Shown one piece after another: positions 54,905 to 63,138 of a DNA stretch of 64,000 nucleotides. A model generated the notes under the pieces. The model was not told the DNA's origin. It searched no databases and saw nothing but the letters and a program-made list of their open reading frames with translations. The stretch's first letter is position 1, and each line of letters begins with the position of its first letter. The stretch covers positions 1-64,000 of the forward strand of contig JANQQF010000194.1 of the NCBI GenBank assembly GCA_028285035.1, given 5' to 3'. The position numbers and the translations under genes were made by a program. This DNA comes from Phycisphaerae bacterium (GTDB lineage: Bacteria > Chloroflexota > Anaerolineae > 4572-78 > J111).

Positions 54905-56323
54905 ATGAGTTCTAATACTAAATTATCAGAAGGTTACTTAAATGATGCATACGATCATTATAACATTCTAAGAAATACATTTGAACTACTATTTAAATAT
55001 AATGATAAACATAATAAAGGTAAATCTGTAGACGCTCAGCCATATTGGCGTTTGGGCTGTGTATTTAATAGCATGATCGACTTTCTAAATTTAGCAGTAC
55101 CAGCAAACATTGTTTCTCTATCGGAAGCACAAGCGTTCTTATGTAATGCAACCCAGTATTATCTTGACAATCACTTTGAAGGCGGTTGGTACGATGACTG
55201 GAGTTGGTGGTGTACTGCTACTGCGAAAATTTTTGATACGAAGAAGTATGGGACTCTTTTTGGTACCGAAGAGGAATATCGAGATTTGCATACAAATTTC
55301 AAAAGGATTTACACCGAAACCTTTAATTTTGTGACAACAGGTCAGGCACCTTCCGGGCAATCTCCAGATTACATGACAGGAACATTTGAGGCATATAATT
55401 ATGTGATTGACCAAGCAAAAAACAAAAAGATTTCTAAATCTGCTCAAAATGACTGGAAGGATCTTAGGGATCATTATGGCCCAGTGTGGAATCTGGGATG
55501 TTGGGACGGGCCAATCGTACCTGGGAAAAGTGACCCTAGATCTATGCAGGCACCTGGTATTCAAGATACGCTTATGAGTGCTCTAGTTTACATTTTTACT
55601 CTGCGTACATTGGGAAACGAAGATGAAACCACTAAACAACTTCCGGGTCACATTGATAGCGTAGAGAAGTTCTTCCAACATTGGATGAGTTCATCACCAC
55701 CACCTGATGAGTCACAAATGAAGTGGGACCAACAAAAAATATTTAATTGGCTCATCGTTGATGAAGCTGGATTGTTTAGGGAGAGGGTAGGACGCTTCAA
55801 TGATCCAAACTCTAGGGTACTAGCATTTGACTCAACTCTGGCTTGGGCCGGAGACCAAGGGCTGATGCTCGAGGCATTAACGCTACTACATAAATCCCAA
55901 AGAGAACAGACACTATTTGATGGCAAAGATCCATTGAAGATAATAGAGGCTGTTGTAAATGGGATATTCAATCATAGTTTAGTAAATTATAGGGGCTATC
56001 CAAATGTAATTATGTCTTGGTGGCATATTGATGATAAAGAGATAGAGGTAGGATTCGCCCCTGCTAATAATAATTCTGGTGACTTTTATTCCGGGACTGG
56101 CGTATTAATGCGTGGCTTATTGGAAGCGATGAGTATTTCTGATAAAGTGAAAAAGACTGTTAAAGATAACATTAAGGTATTACAATCAACCATCAAGATG
56201 TATACCCATATGTCATCAGACCCTAATACTTCAGACCCTGAAGTAGCATATGCCAATATGTTTTATGAATTTAATATATTGGCCACTTATTTGGTAGCGA
56301 GCCAAGCAGTCAAACCAGATTAG
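54905..56323 (+). CDS. GH76-like six-hairpin protein 1 (AT-rich island)
   Basis: 472 residues, alpha-helical, with the GH76-type adjacent aspartates: GGWYDDWSWWCTATAKIFD, D97-D98. GH76 alpha-1,6-mannanases cut mannan using two neighbouring Asp. Conserved further blocks are NLGCWDGP, QAPGIQDTLMSALVYIFTLR and LAWAGDQGLMLEALTLL. There is no signal peptide, unlike secreted GH76 enzymes. The second half of the island encodes a paralogue. Codon use is AT-rich, with many AAT, AAA and ATA. Similarity to GH76 is distant, so the role may differ. Confidence 0.7.
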   Translation: MSSNTKLSEGYLNDAYDHYNILRNTFELLFKYNDKHNKGKSVDAQPYWRLGCVFNSMIDFLNLAVPANIVSLSEAQAFLCNATQYYLDNHFEGGWYDDWSWWCTATAKIFDTKKYGTLFGTEEEYRDLHTNFKRIYTETFNFVTTGQAPSGQSPDYMTGTFEAYNYVIDQAKNKKISKSAQNDWKDLRDHYGPVWNLGCWDGPIVPGKSDPRSMQAPGIQDTLMSALVYIFTLRTLGNEDETTKQLPGHIDSVEKFFQHWMSSSPPPDESQMKWDQQKIFNWLIVDEAGLFRERVGRFNDPNSRVLAFDSTLAWAGDQGLMLEALTLLHKSQREQTLFDGKDPLKIIEAVVNGIFNHSLVNYRGYPNVIMSWWHIDDKEIEVGFAPANNNSGDFYSGTGVLMRGLLEAMSISDKVKKTVKDNIKVLQSTIKMYTHMSSDPNTSDPEVAYANMFYEFNILATYLVASQAVKPD

Positions 56324-56329
56324 AACTCG

Positions 56330-56500
56330 ACTTGAAGTAGGACCAAGCTAAGTGTTGTGATTTGAGCATCAACTGGAGCGGGGTTACGTATCCTCGGACG
56401 AGGTCCGAAAAGAGCTTCCCCAGGCATCTTAGAATGTTCTACCTGCCCTAGAGGTAGAGCGATCATATTTCAATCATTCAATATAAATTCCTCTAAAGAA
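56330..56500 (+). promoter_or_regulatory. structured leader between the GH76-like genes
   Basis: GGGG (about 56391) pairs with CCCC (about 56425) enclosing CGGAC-GAG-GTCCG. TCTACCT and AGGTAGA form a second stem at 56438-56458. No PHO-box repeat is present. The region may hold a processing site or an independent leader element for the second gene. Confidence 0.4.
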
Positions 56501-56510
56501 AGGACAAAAA

Positions 56511-58154
56511 ATGAGTTCTAATCCTAAAACGCTTCCTTTATCATCAGAAGAATATTTAAAGAACGCACATGATCATTATAAAAACCTAATACCATATTTT
56601 TATCTCGATCCCAATAACCCTAATAATCATCATAAATACACGAATTATCAATACTGGGGTACCGGATGTGTTTTAAGTGGTATGATCGACTTTCTAAAGC
56701 TAGCAGTGAAAGCAGGAAAGGTTGATATATCGGAGGCCCAAAATTTTTTATGTAAAGCAGCAGATGGTTTCCTAGATGAAAAGAATCCTGATGAAAAGAA
56801 CCGCAATAGCAACAAGGGCTGGTGGTACGATGATTGGGCTTGGTGGTGTATCGCTACTGCCAAAGTTTTTGATCCGAATTATAGTGAACTTTTTGATCCA
56901 CCGGATAGAAAACCTGTTGATTGCAACGAAGATCTATGTAAAAAATTCATTGACATTTGCACCAATACTTTTAACATTGTGATGTATGGTGTAAACGGAT
57001 CGACAGATATAAAGCCTAATCAATCCATCTCCTCCAAATATTATCAATATTTTACAGGAACAATGGATGCATATAATGATGTACGTGAACAGGCGAAAAG
57101 AGAAATGAGTTCTCAATCTACTCAAGACGATTGGAATAAGCTTAGGGATGATTGTAGACCCGTATGGAATTTGGGATGTTGGGACGGGCCAATGAGACCT
57201 GGACATGATCCTATTATAACTATGGACCCTAGACTTGTTCAGGCACCCGGTATTCAAGATACACTTATGAGTGCCCTAGTTTACATTTTTACTCAACGCA
57301 TATTATTGAATGAAGATGAAGAAGAGAGAACTGAAAATAATAAGTTTTGGACATACAAAGAACTCCGTTGTACAGTTAGTTGTATAACGGAGTTCTTTCA
57401 AAACTGGATGGGTTCATCACCCGACAGTGATGAATTATGGAGCCAGCACAAAATATTTAATGAGCTTACTGATAACTCTGATGGTCCTGGGTTGTTTAGA
57501 GAGCGAGTAGGACGCTTCAAGAATCTAAACACGGAGGTACTGGCCTTTCATCCTGAACTTGCTTGGGCTGGAGACCAAGGACTAATGCTACAGGCATTAA
57601 CGCTATTGTACAATTCTCCGAAAAATTCTGGTACACTATTTGATGGCAAAAGTCCACTAGAGATAATGGAAGCCGTTATAAATGGCGTATTTGGGCATGG
57701 TTTAGCAACGATTGATACTCATAACGATGTGATTATGCCTTGGTGTCATGTTGGATCGGATCCGAAGGAGCAGCCAGGGCTAGCTCCTACATATGACAAG
57801 AAACTATATGACAAGAAGGTACAGTATGCGAAAAGCCACGATTTGCCTATCCCCCCTAAAGGCGATCCCAATGACTTTTTCTCGGGGACTGGCGTATTCA
57901 TGACTGGTCTATTGGAAGCGATGAACATTTTTAAGGATAAAGAAGGGAATGACATAATAAAAAGTATCGTTAATGAAAACATTAATGTCTTACAGTCGAC
58001 CATCGCCGCGTTAAAAGACAATGAATATACAGTGCGTGCGGGGGTAAATTTAGGTAATCCCACGGTTTCCATGTTTAACGAGTATAATAAAATGGCCACT
58101 TATTTGGTGGCAAGCCAGTGGGCGTTACTAGATGAAGACAAAGAACCGGCTTGA
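56511..58154 (+). CDS. GH76-like six-hairpin protein 2
   Basis: 547 residues, paralogue of the upstream gene over its whole length, with insertions. D107-D108 lie in GWWYDDWAWWCIATAKVFD; NLGCWDGP, QAPGIQDTLMSALVYIFTQR, LFRERVGRFKNLN and ELAWAGDQGLMLQALTLL are shared. It carries additional loops (NNKFWTYKELRCTVSC). No signal peptide. Ribosome site GAAAGGA. It is probably read from the upstream PHO-box promoter, perhaps with its own leader. The duplicated genes suggest amplification after acquisition of the island. Confidence 0.68.
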   Translation: MSSNPKTLPLSSEEYLKNAHDHYKNLIPYFYLDPNNPNNHHKYTNYQYWGTGCVLSGMIDFLKLAVKAGKVDISEAQNFLCKAADGFLDEKNPDEKNRNSNKGWWYDDWAWWCIATAKVFDPNYSELFDPPDRKPVDCNEDLCKKFIDICTNTFNIVMYGVNGSTDIKPNQSISSKYYQYFTGTMDAYNDVREQAKREMSSQSTQDDWNKLRDDCRPVWNLGCWDGPMRPGHDPIITMDPRLVQAPGIQDTLMSALVYIFTQRILLNEDEEERTENNKFWTYKELRCTVSCITEFFQNWMGSSPDSDELWSQHKIFNELTDNSDGPGLFRERVGRFKNLNTEVLAFHPELAWAGDQGLMLQALTLLYNSPKNSGTLFDGKSPLEIMEAVINGVFGHGLATIDTHNDVIMPWCHVGSDPKEQPGLAPTYDKKLYDKKVQYAKSHDLPIPPKGDPNDFFSGTGVFMTGLLEAMNIFKDKEGNDIIKSIVNENINVLQSTIAALKDNEYTVRAGVNLGNPTVSMFNEYNKMATYLVASQWALLDEDKEPA

Positions 58155-58190
58155 GGTAGAACCAGACCAAGTTGTTGTGGTTAGATATCG

Positions 58191-59969
58191 TTACATCCAA
58201 AAAACTGCAATCATGGTAATCGCAATACTTGCCACAATCAGATTGACAAAGATACCCGTTCGGGTGTAATCAGCGAAGCGATAGCCCCCAGCGGCCATCA
58301 CCATCAGGTTGGTTTGGTAGCCGATAGGGGTAAGGAAACTGGCGGAGGCAGCAATAGCAATGGCGATGGCAAACGTTTCGGGAGGTAAGCTCAAATCCTG
58401 TGCCGTCGCCAACCCGATGGTCAACATCAAAGCCGCAGCCGCATTGTTGGTCACAAATTCAGTCAGGATACTGGTGGCAAAATAGATAGCGACTAGGACA
58501 CCAACTGGGCCAAACGGTGAAGCGGTGCTGATAATCGTCGTGGCAATGGCATCGGCCAAACCTGTGCTTTCAATCGCCTTACCAATGCCCAACGCCGCCG
58601 CGATGACAATCAGCACGGAGAAGTCCACCGATTGTCGGGCTTCCCAGCCGCGAATACAGCGGGTGACAATCATCGCTAACGCTCCAGCAAAGGCTGTGGT
58701 CACAATCGGAGCAATACCTAAAGCAGCCAGGACAACTACCCCAACCAAAATCAAAAGCGCAATTGGCGCTTTTTTTGTTTGAGGACCAACTACTTCCGGG
58801 CGACGCGGGGCCACCAAATAAAATTCGCTACGGCGACCGCTCCAGCGTTTAGCAAATTCTGGCCGGGCTTCGATCAGCAACAAATCTCCAGCCTTGATGG
58901 GCACGTTGCCCAATGGCCCTTCGAGAAACATATCACGACGTTGAATTCCCAACACCACGCCCCGGAATTGCTGCCGGAAGTTTGCCTCTCGCAATGTTCG
59001 ATTGATCAATCGAGAAGAGGGAGCCACAACAGCCTCAAATAAGGGCAATTTGCGGGTTCGATCATCTTGGAGTCCCGTAACAGCCCGCTCAAAGCCAGGC
59101 CGTTCCAACAATTTATCCAAAGCCGAAATATTTCCGACAAAACCCAGCACATCATCAGCGCGTAAGACAATGTGGGGCGAGGAAGGAACAAGCTCATCCT
59201 GGCGATCAATGTGAATCAGGTAAGCGTCACCCAAATGCCGTAACCCAGCATCCTCCACAGTTTGGCCTACTAAAGGCGAATCTGCTGTTAGACGTATCTC
59301 AAACTGATATGACTCGAGTCCACTTTCAATTTCACCCTCGCGCTTGCTACGATCAGGCAAAAAGCGATGACCTATAAACGTCAGGTAGAGAATTGCCCCC
59401 AAAGCGGCTGGAACGCCAACCCAACTTAGATCAAATAAGTCCAGCCCTTCATAACCAGAGGCTTCCATCAAACCGGAAATAAGGAGGTTGGTTGAAGTTC
59501 CAATCAACGTAGTCATTCCGCCAACGATAGCCGCGTAAGATAAGGGGATGAGCACTTTTGAGACGGGCACTCCACTTTCCTCACTCCACGCTTGAATACG
59601 GGGGATCAGCATGGCCACAATCGGGGTATTGTTCAAAAAAGCTGATAACGCAGCCGTTGTGACCATCACCCGAGCCAGAACACCGGTCAGGCTGGCTGAT
59701 TTGGCAAACAATAATCGATCAATGAAGCTTAGTGCGCCCGTATTCTGCACCCCAGCCGCAACCACAAAGAGGGCCCCAACCGCGAGGACTGCCGTATTGG
59801 AGAGGCCCTGAAACGCATCCTCTGGGGTCAGAATGCCAAAAACCAACAACAGCCCCAAGCTGCCTAGAAAAATCAAATCTGGTCGCGCAATCTCACGAAT
59901 CAGGGCAACCATCATTACAAACACCACGCCCAAGGTTAGCCAAGCCTGCCAATCAAGATTAGCCCACAT
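58191..59969 (-). CDS. SLC13/DASS-type transporter with TrkA_C domains
   Basis: 592 residues with about 10-12 membrane helices split by a cytoplasmic insert (about 205-370) of two TrkA_C (RCK_C) domains: LTADSPLVGQTVEDAGLRHLGDAYLIHI and FEAVVAPSSRLINRTLREANFRQQF. N-terminal halves contain AFLNNTPIVAMLIPRI, and the matching C-terminal FVTNNAAAALMLTIG, the pair of SNT-like motifs of sodium/dicarboxylate or sulfate symporters. TrkA_C domains probably gate transport by a nucleotide or other ligand. Substrate not readable. Ribosome site TTAGGAG. Confidence 0.9.
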   Translation of the reverse strand: MWANLDWQAWLTLGVVFVMMVALIREIARPDLIFLGSLGLLLVFGILTPEDAFQGLSNTAVLAVGALFVVAAGVQNTGALSFIDRLLFAKSASLTGVLARVMVTTAALSAFLNNTPIVAMLIPRIQAWSEESGVPVSKVLIPLSYAAIVGGMTTLIGTSTNLLISGLMEASGYEGLDLFDLSWVGVPAALGAILYLTFIGHRFLPDRSKREGEIESGLESYQFEIRLTADSPLVGQTVEDAGLRHLGDAYLIHIDRQDELVPSSPHIVLRADDVLGFVGNISALDKLLERPGFERAVTGLQDDRTRKLPLFEAVVAPSSRLINRTLREANFRQQFRGVVLGIQRRDMFLEGPLGNVPIKAGDLLLIEARPEFAKRWSGRRSEFYLVAPRRPEVVGPQTKKAPIALLILVGVVVLAALGIAPIVTTAFAGALAMIVTRCIRGWEARQSVDFSVLIVIAAALGIGKAIESTGLADAIATTIISTASPFGPVGVLVAIYFATSILTEFVTNNAAAALMLTIGLATAQDLSLPPETFAIAIAIAASASFLTPIGYQTNLMVMAAGGYRFADYTRTGIFVNLIVASIAITMIAVFWM

Positions 59970-60220
59970 TTGTGTCTATTCTCCTAAAATGGTGTCTAAT
60001 GTAGTTAAGGAAATGTCACTCATTTTATCATAACGCCATAGGTCCAGAAAAGCTATAAGAACAATGGATTTATTCTCTGGCAACTTTGATTGTCGTGACT
60101 TCATAATGGTTGACAAATCCTGAAAATAGATTACGCTATGGTCGGTGAATTTTCAAACAGACCACCTACCATCCACTATTGCACAAGTAAGCCAATAATT
60201 ATCTATGGGAGGATGTATCA

Positions 60221-61828
60221 ATGGCTCAACAACTCAGTCGGGGACAACTACCAGACCCGGCCATCATTCAACAAACCTTAAGTGCGGTTGTTCAAGTTGT
60301 CGCATTAAAAAAAGGATTTTTGGGTAGCGTTTCATCGGCTTGGACCGGATCCGGAACGATCGTAGACCCCAAAGGGATTATCCTGACAAATTGTCACGTC
60401 GCGAATCCTCGGGCAATGGGGATGCCTAGCCCGAATGCGGATGGTTTGGCTATTGCTATTACCCGTCGCTCCGATGAGCCACCCGCTCTTACTTATATGG
60501 CTGACATTGTCGCCCAATCGCCAGAATTGGATTTGGCCGTTCTTAAAATTGTGGGTGAGCTCGATGGAAAACGAACCCGTGGCCTTAATCTGCCCTATGT
60601 GCCTGTTGGCGATTCCGACCAATTAAATTTGGGGGATATCATGGCCATTTTCGGCTATCCTGGCATTGGCGGGGATACGGTTACCTTCACCAGTGGTAGT
60701 GTGGCTGGGTTCACGCAGGAAACGAGCGTCAATGCCAAACGAGGGTGGATCAAAACGGATGCAACCATTGCTGGGGGAAACAGTGGTGGGACGGCAGTTA
60801 ATCACGATGGCCAATTAGTGGGTATTCCTACGCAGGCGGCAGCCGGTGATAATATTTCTCCGGTCGACGCTCGCCCTGTTGTTGATACCAACCAAGATGG
60901 CCGAATCGACCAGAGAGATACCCCAATGGCGATTGGAGGCTTTATCAACGGCCTACGCCCTGTCAATCTAGCCAAACCGCTGTTGCGCAAAGCGGGGGTC
61001 AAGGTAACTGGAGCCGGGTCACGCGCCAGAATTCCAACGACCCCGCCACCAGAGCCACAAGATAAACGCAAGAAAGCGGCCCGGGCTGGGGCCAAGGCAG
61101 CTAAGGCAGCTTCAGTTGGTGTAACTAACATCTCAGGCAAAGCAAAGGGGGGAAGCACAAAAAAGGTTCAACCTACAATTTCAACCTTGGTCTTTAGCCA
61201 ACGCGTGACCCGTGACGGCCGTCCAATCAACCCAACTGATGTCCTTCCGGCTGGAGTCAAGGAAATTCACGCCACCTTCGATTATCAAGGCTTGCGAAAA
61301 GGGGCTGCCTGGGGTCAAGTGTGGGCCTTAAACGGCGAAACCATTCTTGATGAGAAAGGCAAGTGGGAAGACGCCTCCAAAGGGCGTAAAACGCTGGTCA
61401 TCTCAAATGATGCAGGCCTGCCAGCGGGTGAATATCGGGTGGCGATCACAGTCCGCAAAGAAATTGTAGCCGAAGGCGCTGTGGTTGTTGGTAAACGTAC
61501 CGAGGATACAGATACCGAAATTTCAGGCAGCGTGGTTAATCAAAATACGGGGCAAGGCGTGGCCAATGCCCTCGTGATTGCAATCAAACCTGGCATCCGG
61601 GTGATGGATTTTGTCCGACATCAGAGCAAGCAGATGGCCTTCACCTCAACAAAAACTAACAGCCGTGGCCAATTTACCTTCCCCAATCAGCTACCAAAGG
61701 GGCAAGCTTATGGCTTGGTTGTTGTGGCAGCTGGATACAATGATTTAGCGGTTGAGGGGGCTTTGCGAGTCAACTCAATGGCTCCAGAACGGGCGGAAAT
61801 GAGCCCAATTCCATTGCAGCCTGAATAG
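60221..61828 (+). CDS. S1C-type serine protease with basic linker and C-terminal beta domains
   Basis: 535 residues. A trypsin-fold protease (about 15-230) has the triad H59 in LTNCHVA, D104 in SPELDLAVLKI and S188 in GGNSGG. No signal peptide is seen, so it may be cytoplasmic, unusual for the HtrA group. A Lys/Ala-rich basic linker (about 280-315) precedes a beta-domain (LPAGVKEIHATFDYQGLRKGAAW) and a C-terminal carboxypeptidase-regulatory-like domain (SGSVVNQNTGQGVANALVIAI...KTNSRGQFTF). GGGAGG upstream of the ATG. Substrate unknown. Confidence 0.88.
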   Translation: MAQQLSRGQLPDPAIIQQTLSAVVQVVALKKGFLGSVSSAWTGSGTIVDPKGIILTNCHVANPRAMGMPSPNADGLAIAITRRSDEPPALTYMADIVAQSPELDLAVLKIVGELDGKRTRGLNLPYVPVGDSDQLNLGDIMAIFGYPGIGGDTVTFTSGSVAGFTQETSVNAKRGWIKTDATIAGGNSGGTAVNHDGQLVGIPTQAAAGDNISPVDARPVVDTNQDGRIDQRDTPMAIGGFINGLRPVNLAKPLLRKAGVKVTGAGSRARIPTTPPPEPQDKRKKAARAGAKAAKAASVGVTNISGKAKGGSTKKVQPTISTLVFSQRVTRDGRPINPTDVLPAGVKEIHATFDYQGLRKGAAWGQVWALNGETILDEKGKWEDASKGRKTLVISNDAGLPAGEYRVAITVRKEIVAEGAVVVGKRTEDTDTEISGSVVNQNTGQGVANALVIAIKPGIRVMDFVRHQSKQMAFTSTKTNSRGQFTFPNQLPKGQAYGLVVVAAGYNDLAVEGALRVNSMAPERAEMSPIPLQPE

Positions 61829-61841
61829 TACATAATATATT

Positions 61842-61896
61842 GAACAACGTAGGGGGAAATTGAGCCTCCTGTCTCATTTTTATCTCTACGTTGTTC
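61842..61896 (+). terminator. likely terminator after the protease gene
   Basis: GAACAACGTAG (61842-61852) pairs with CTACGTTGTTC (61886-61896). Inside, TGAG/CTCA is followed by five T. One of the two acts as the terminator. Confidence 0.65.
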
Positions 61897-62001
61897 TTAG
61901 TTCGCACCTGTCATTCCTATTTACGATTCCCACTATTTTTTGTTCTAAGCAGACAAATTGCAGTATGAGATACAAAAATAATTCCCGAAATTTGCTCCGA
62001 C

Positions 62002-62289
62002 CTAATTCTTCCCCACAAATGGCCTGTATATCGGGACAATTACGCCGAACTCATAGACACCAATATCATAACTATCATATCTGGGACGGAATTTATCATC
62101 CTTATCTATCGTGACCCCGACGTCTACCCTATTGTTCTTCACATCGGGTGCTTCCAACAAAGTATAATCCTCGCGCGCAGTACCGTCACCTTGACCGATG
62201 CTGGTAATGTTGTTCGTTAATCGCGTCAGACTCAAGATCGAGGCCAATAATAGTTTTGGAACCCAAAATGAATTGTTTTGTTGAGACAT
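62002..62289 (-). pseudogene. remnant of a beta-helix surface protein
   Basis: 95 residues from ATG 62289, which has GGAAG upstream. The C-terminal half, DSYDIGVYEFGVIVPIYRPFVGK, is the ending typical of right-handed beta-helix surface proteins (DIGAYEFG) plus a YLPFV-type tail. The N-terminal half is a short hydrophobic stretch (SFWVPKLLLASIL) that does not resemble a full secreted repeat protein. It looks like a deletion derivative. It may be expressed but is unlikely to be functional. Confidence 0.5.
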
Positions 62290-62534
62290 AAGATTTTCTT
62301 CCTTCCCCACATAACCCAGCTTGCGCGTTGGTTTAGCATTTCGTCAAAGGGTGCCATCGGAAAGCCCTGCTCGCGCCATAACTGACGGGACCGCTCAAGC
62401 AACTGTCGGCCAGCTTCATTACGATCCAGCTCGATAAAATACCAAACCAGACGTTCATCATCCTGAAGATCAACGTAAGCTTCGGCCCACTCTTTGTAAG
62501 CATATAAGAATGTGTGTTGTGTCGTGTCTATCAT
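62232..62534 (-). CDS. small hypothetical protein, 100 residues
   Basis: Start chosen for AGGAGG seven bases upstream. Helical, acidic N-terminus (YAYKEWAEAYVDLQDDERLVWYFIELDRNEAGRQLLERS), not recognised. It overlaps the start of the beta-helix remnant by 58 bases in another frame. Its last 20 residues run through that gene's ribosome site, so the true C-terminus may have been altered by a rearrangement. Confidence 0.6.
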   Translation of the reverse strand: MIDTTQHTFLYAYKEWAEAYVDLQDDERLVWYFIELDRNEAGRQLLERSRQLWREQGFPMAPFDEMLNQRASWVMWGRKKILCLNKTIHFGFQNYYWPRS

Positions 62535-62592
62535 TGATCGCCTCCTAAATTTCTGTCTGTTAAATTAAAGATTCAATACTGTCTCTGAGTGC

Positions 62593-62829
62593 CTAAACTA
62601 ACCTCAACCAGCCTTGGTGTAAAGCAAGCATAACAGCACCCAAGCGGGTTTGGACTTCTAACTTTTCAAAAATGTTCCGTAAATGAACCTTGACCGTGTT
62701 AGAACTGATGACCAGTTCTTGTGCAATCTGAAGATTGCTATACTCCTGAGCGACCAGGCTCAGGATTTGCCACTCTCGGCTGGATAGGGGAGCGGTTTGA
62801 GTAGGTTCAAAGGCGATTTTCAGTTGCAT
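62593..62829 (-). CDS. single-domain LuxR-type DNA-binding protein
   Basis: 78 residues from ATG 62829, chosen for GAGGAGG six bases upstream; the longer frame from 63024 is not credible. The whole protein is a GerE/LuxR helix-turn-helix: LSSREWQILSLVAQEYSNLQIAQELVISSNTVKVHLRNIFEKLEVQTRLGAVMLAL. There is no sensor or receiver domain, so it may act as a stand-alone regulator, perhaps of the neighbouring small gene encoded 58 bases downstream. Confidence 0.88.
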   Translation of the reverse strand: MQLKIAFEPTQTAPLSSREWQILSLVAQEYSNLQIAQELVISSNTVKVHLRNIFEKLEVQTRLGAVMLALHQGWLRLV

Positions 62830-63026
62830 AGTTATCCTCCTCAGACGATTGCTTTGACCACAATCATCTTGATCGATTAACGTTACTTGGTAATCGTATG
62901 TTTTGTAAACTATATCTATCATAACAAATTGATGGTGGTTTGTCTGTCGTAACATTAGGACAATCCTTGTCATGAAATTAGGGCAAAGTGGGGTTTGAAT
63001 TAGATTGCCGACGCTATCAATCATGA

Positions 63027-63064
63027 AAAAACGGGACTTACTGTTAAAGGTAAGTCCCGTTTTT
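63027..63064. terminator. bidirectional terminator
   Basis: AAAAACGGGACTTAC (63027-63041) pairs with GTAAGTCCCGTTTTT (63050-63064), a 15-bp stem with eight-base loop and A/T runs on both sides. It isolates the repeat-protein gene from the LuxR-type gene; the 62830-63138 gap holds no other gene. Confidence 0.85.
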
Positions 63065-63138
63065 CCAACCCATCCGTCATTACATACTGCACATAGAATT
63101 AAGTAAAATCAGGCCTCAATCCAGACCTGAGCATTAGT

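Noticed and set aside
62830..63024. Extended N-terminus for the LuxR-type protein
   Set aside because: GAGGAGG lies just before the ATG at 62829, and the extension has no recognisable domain.
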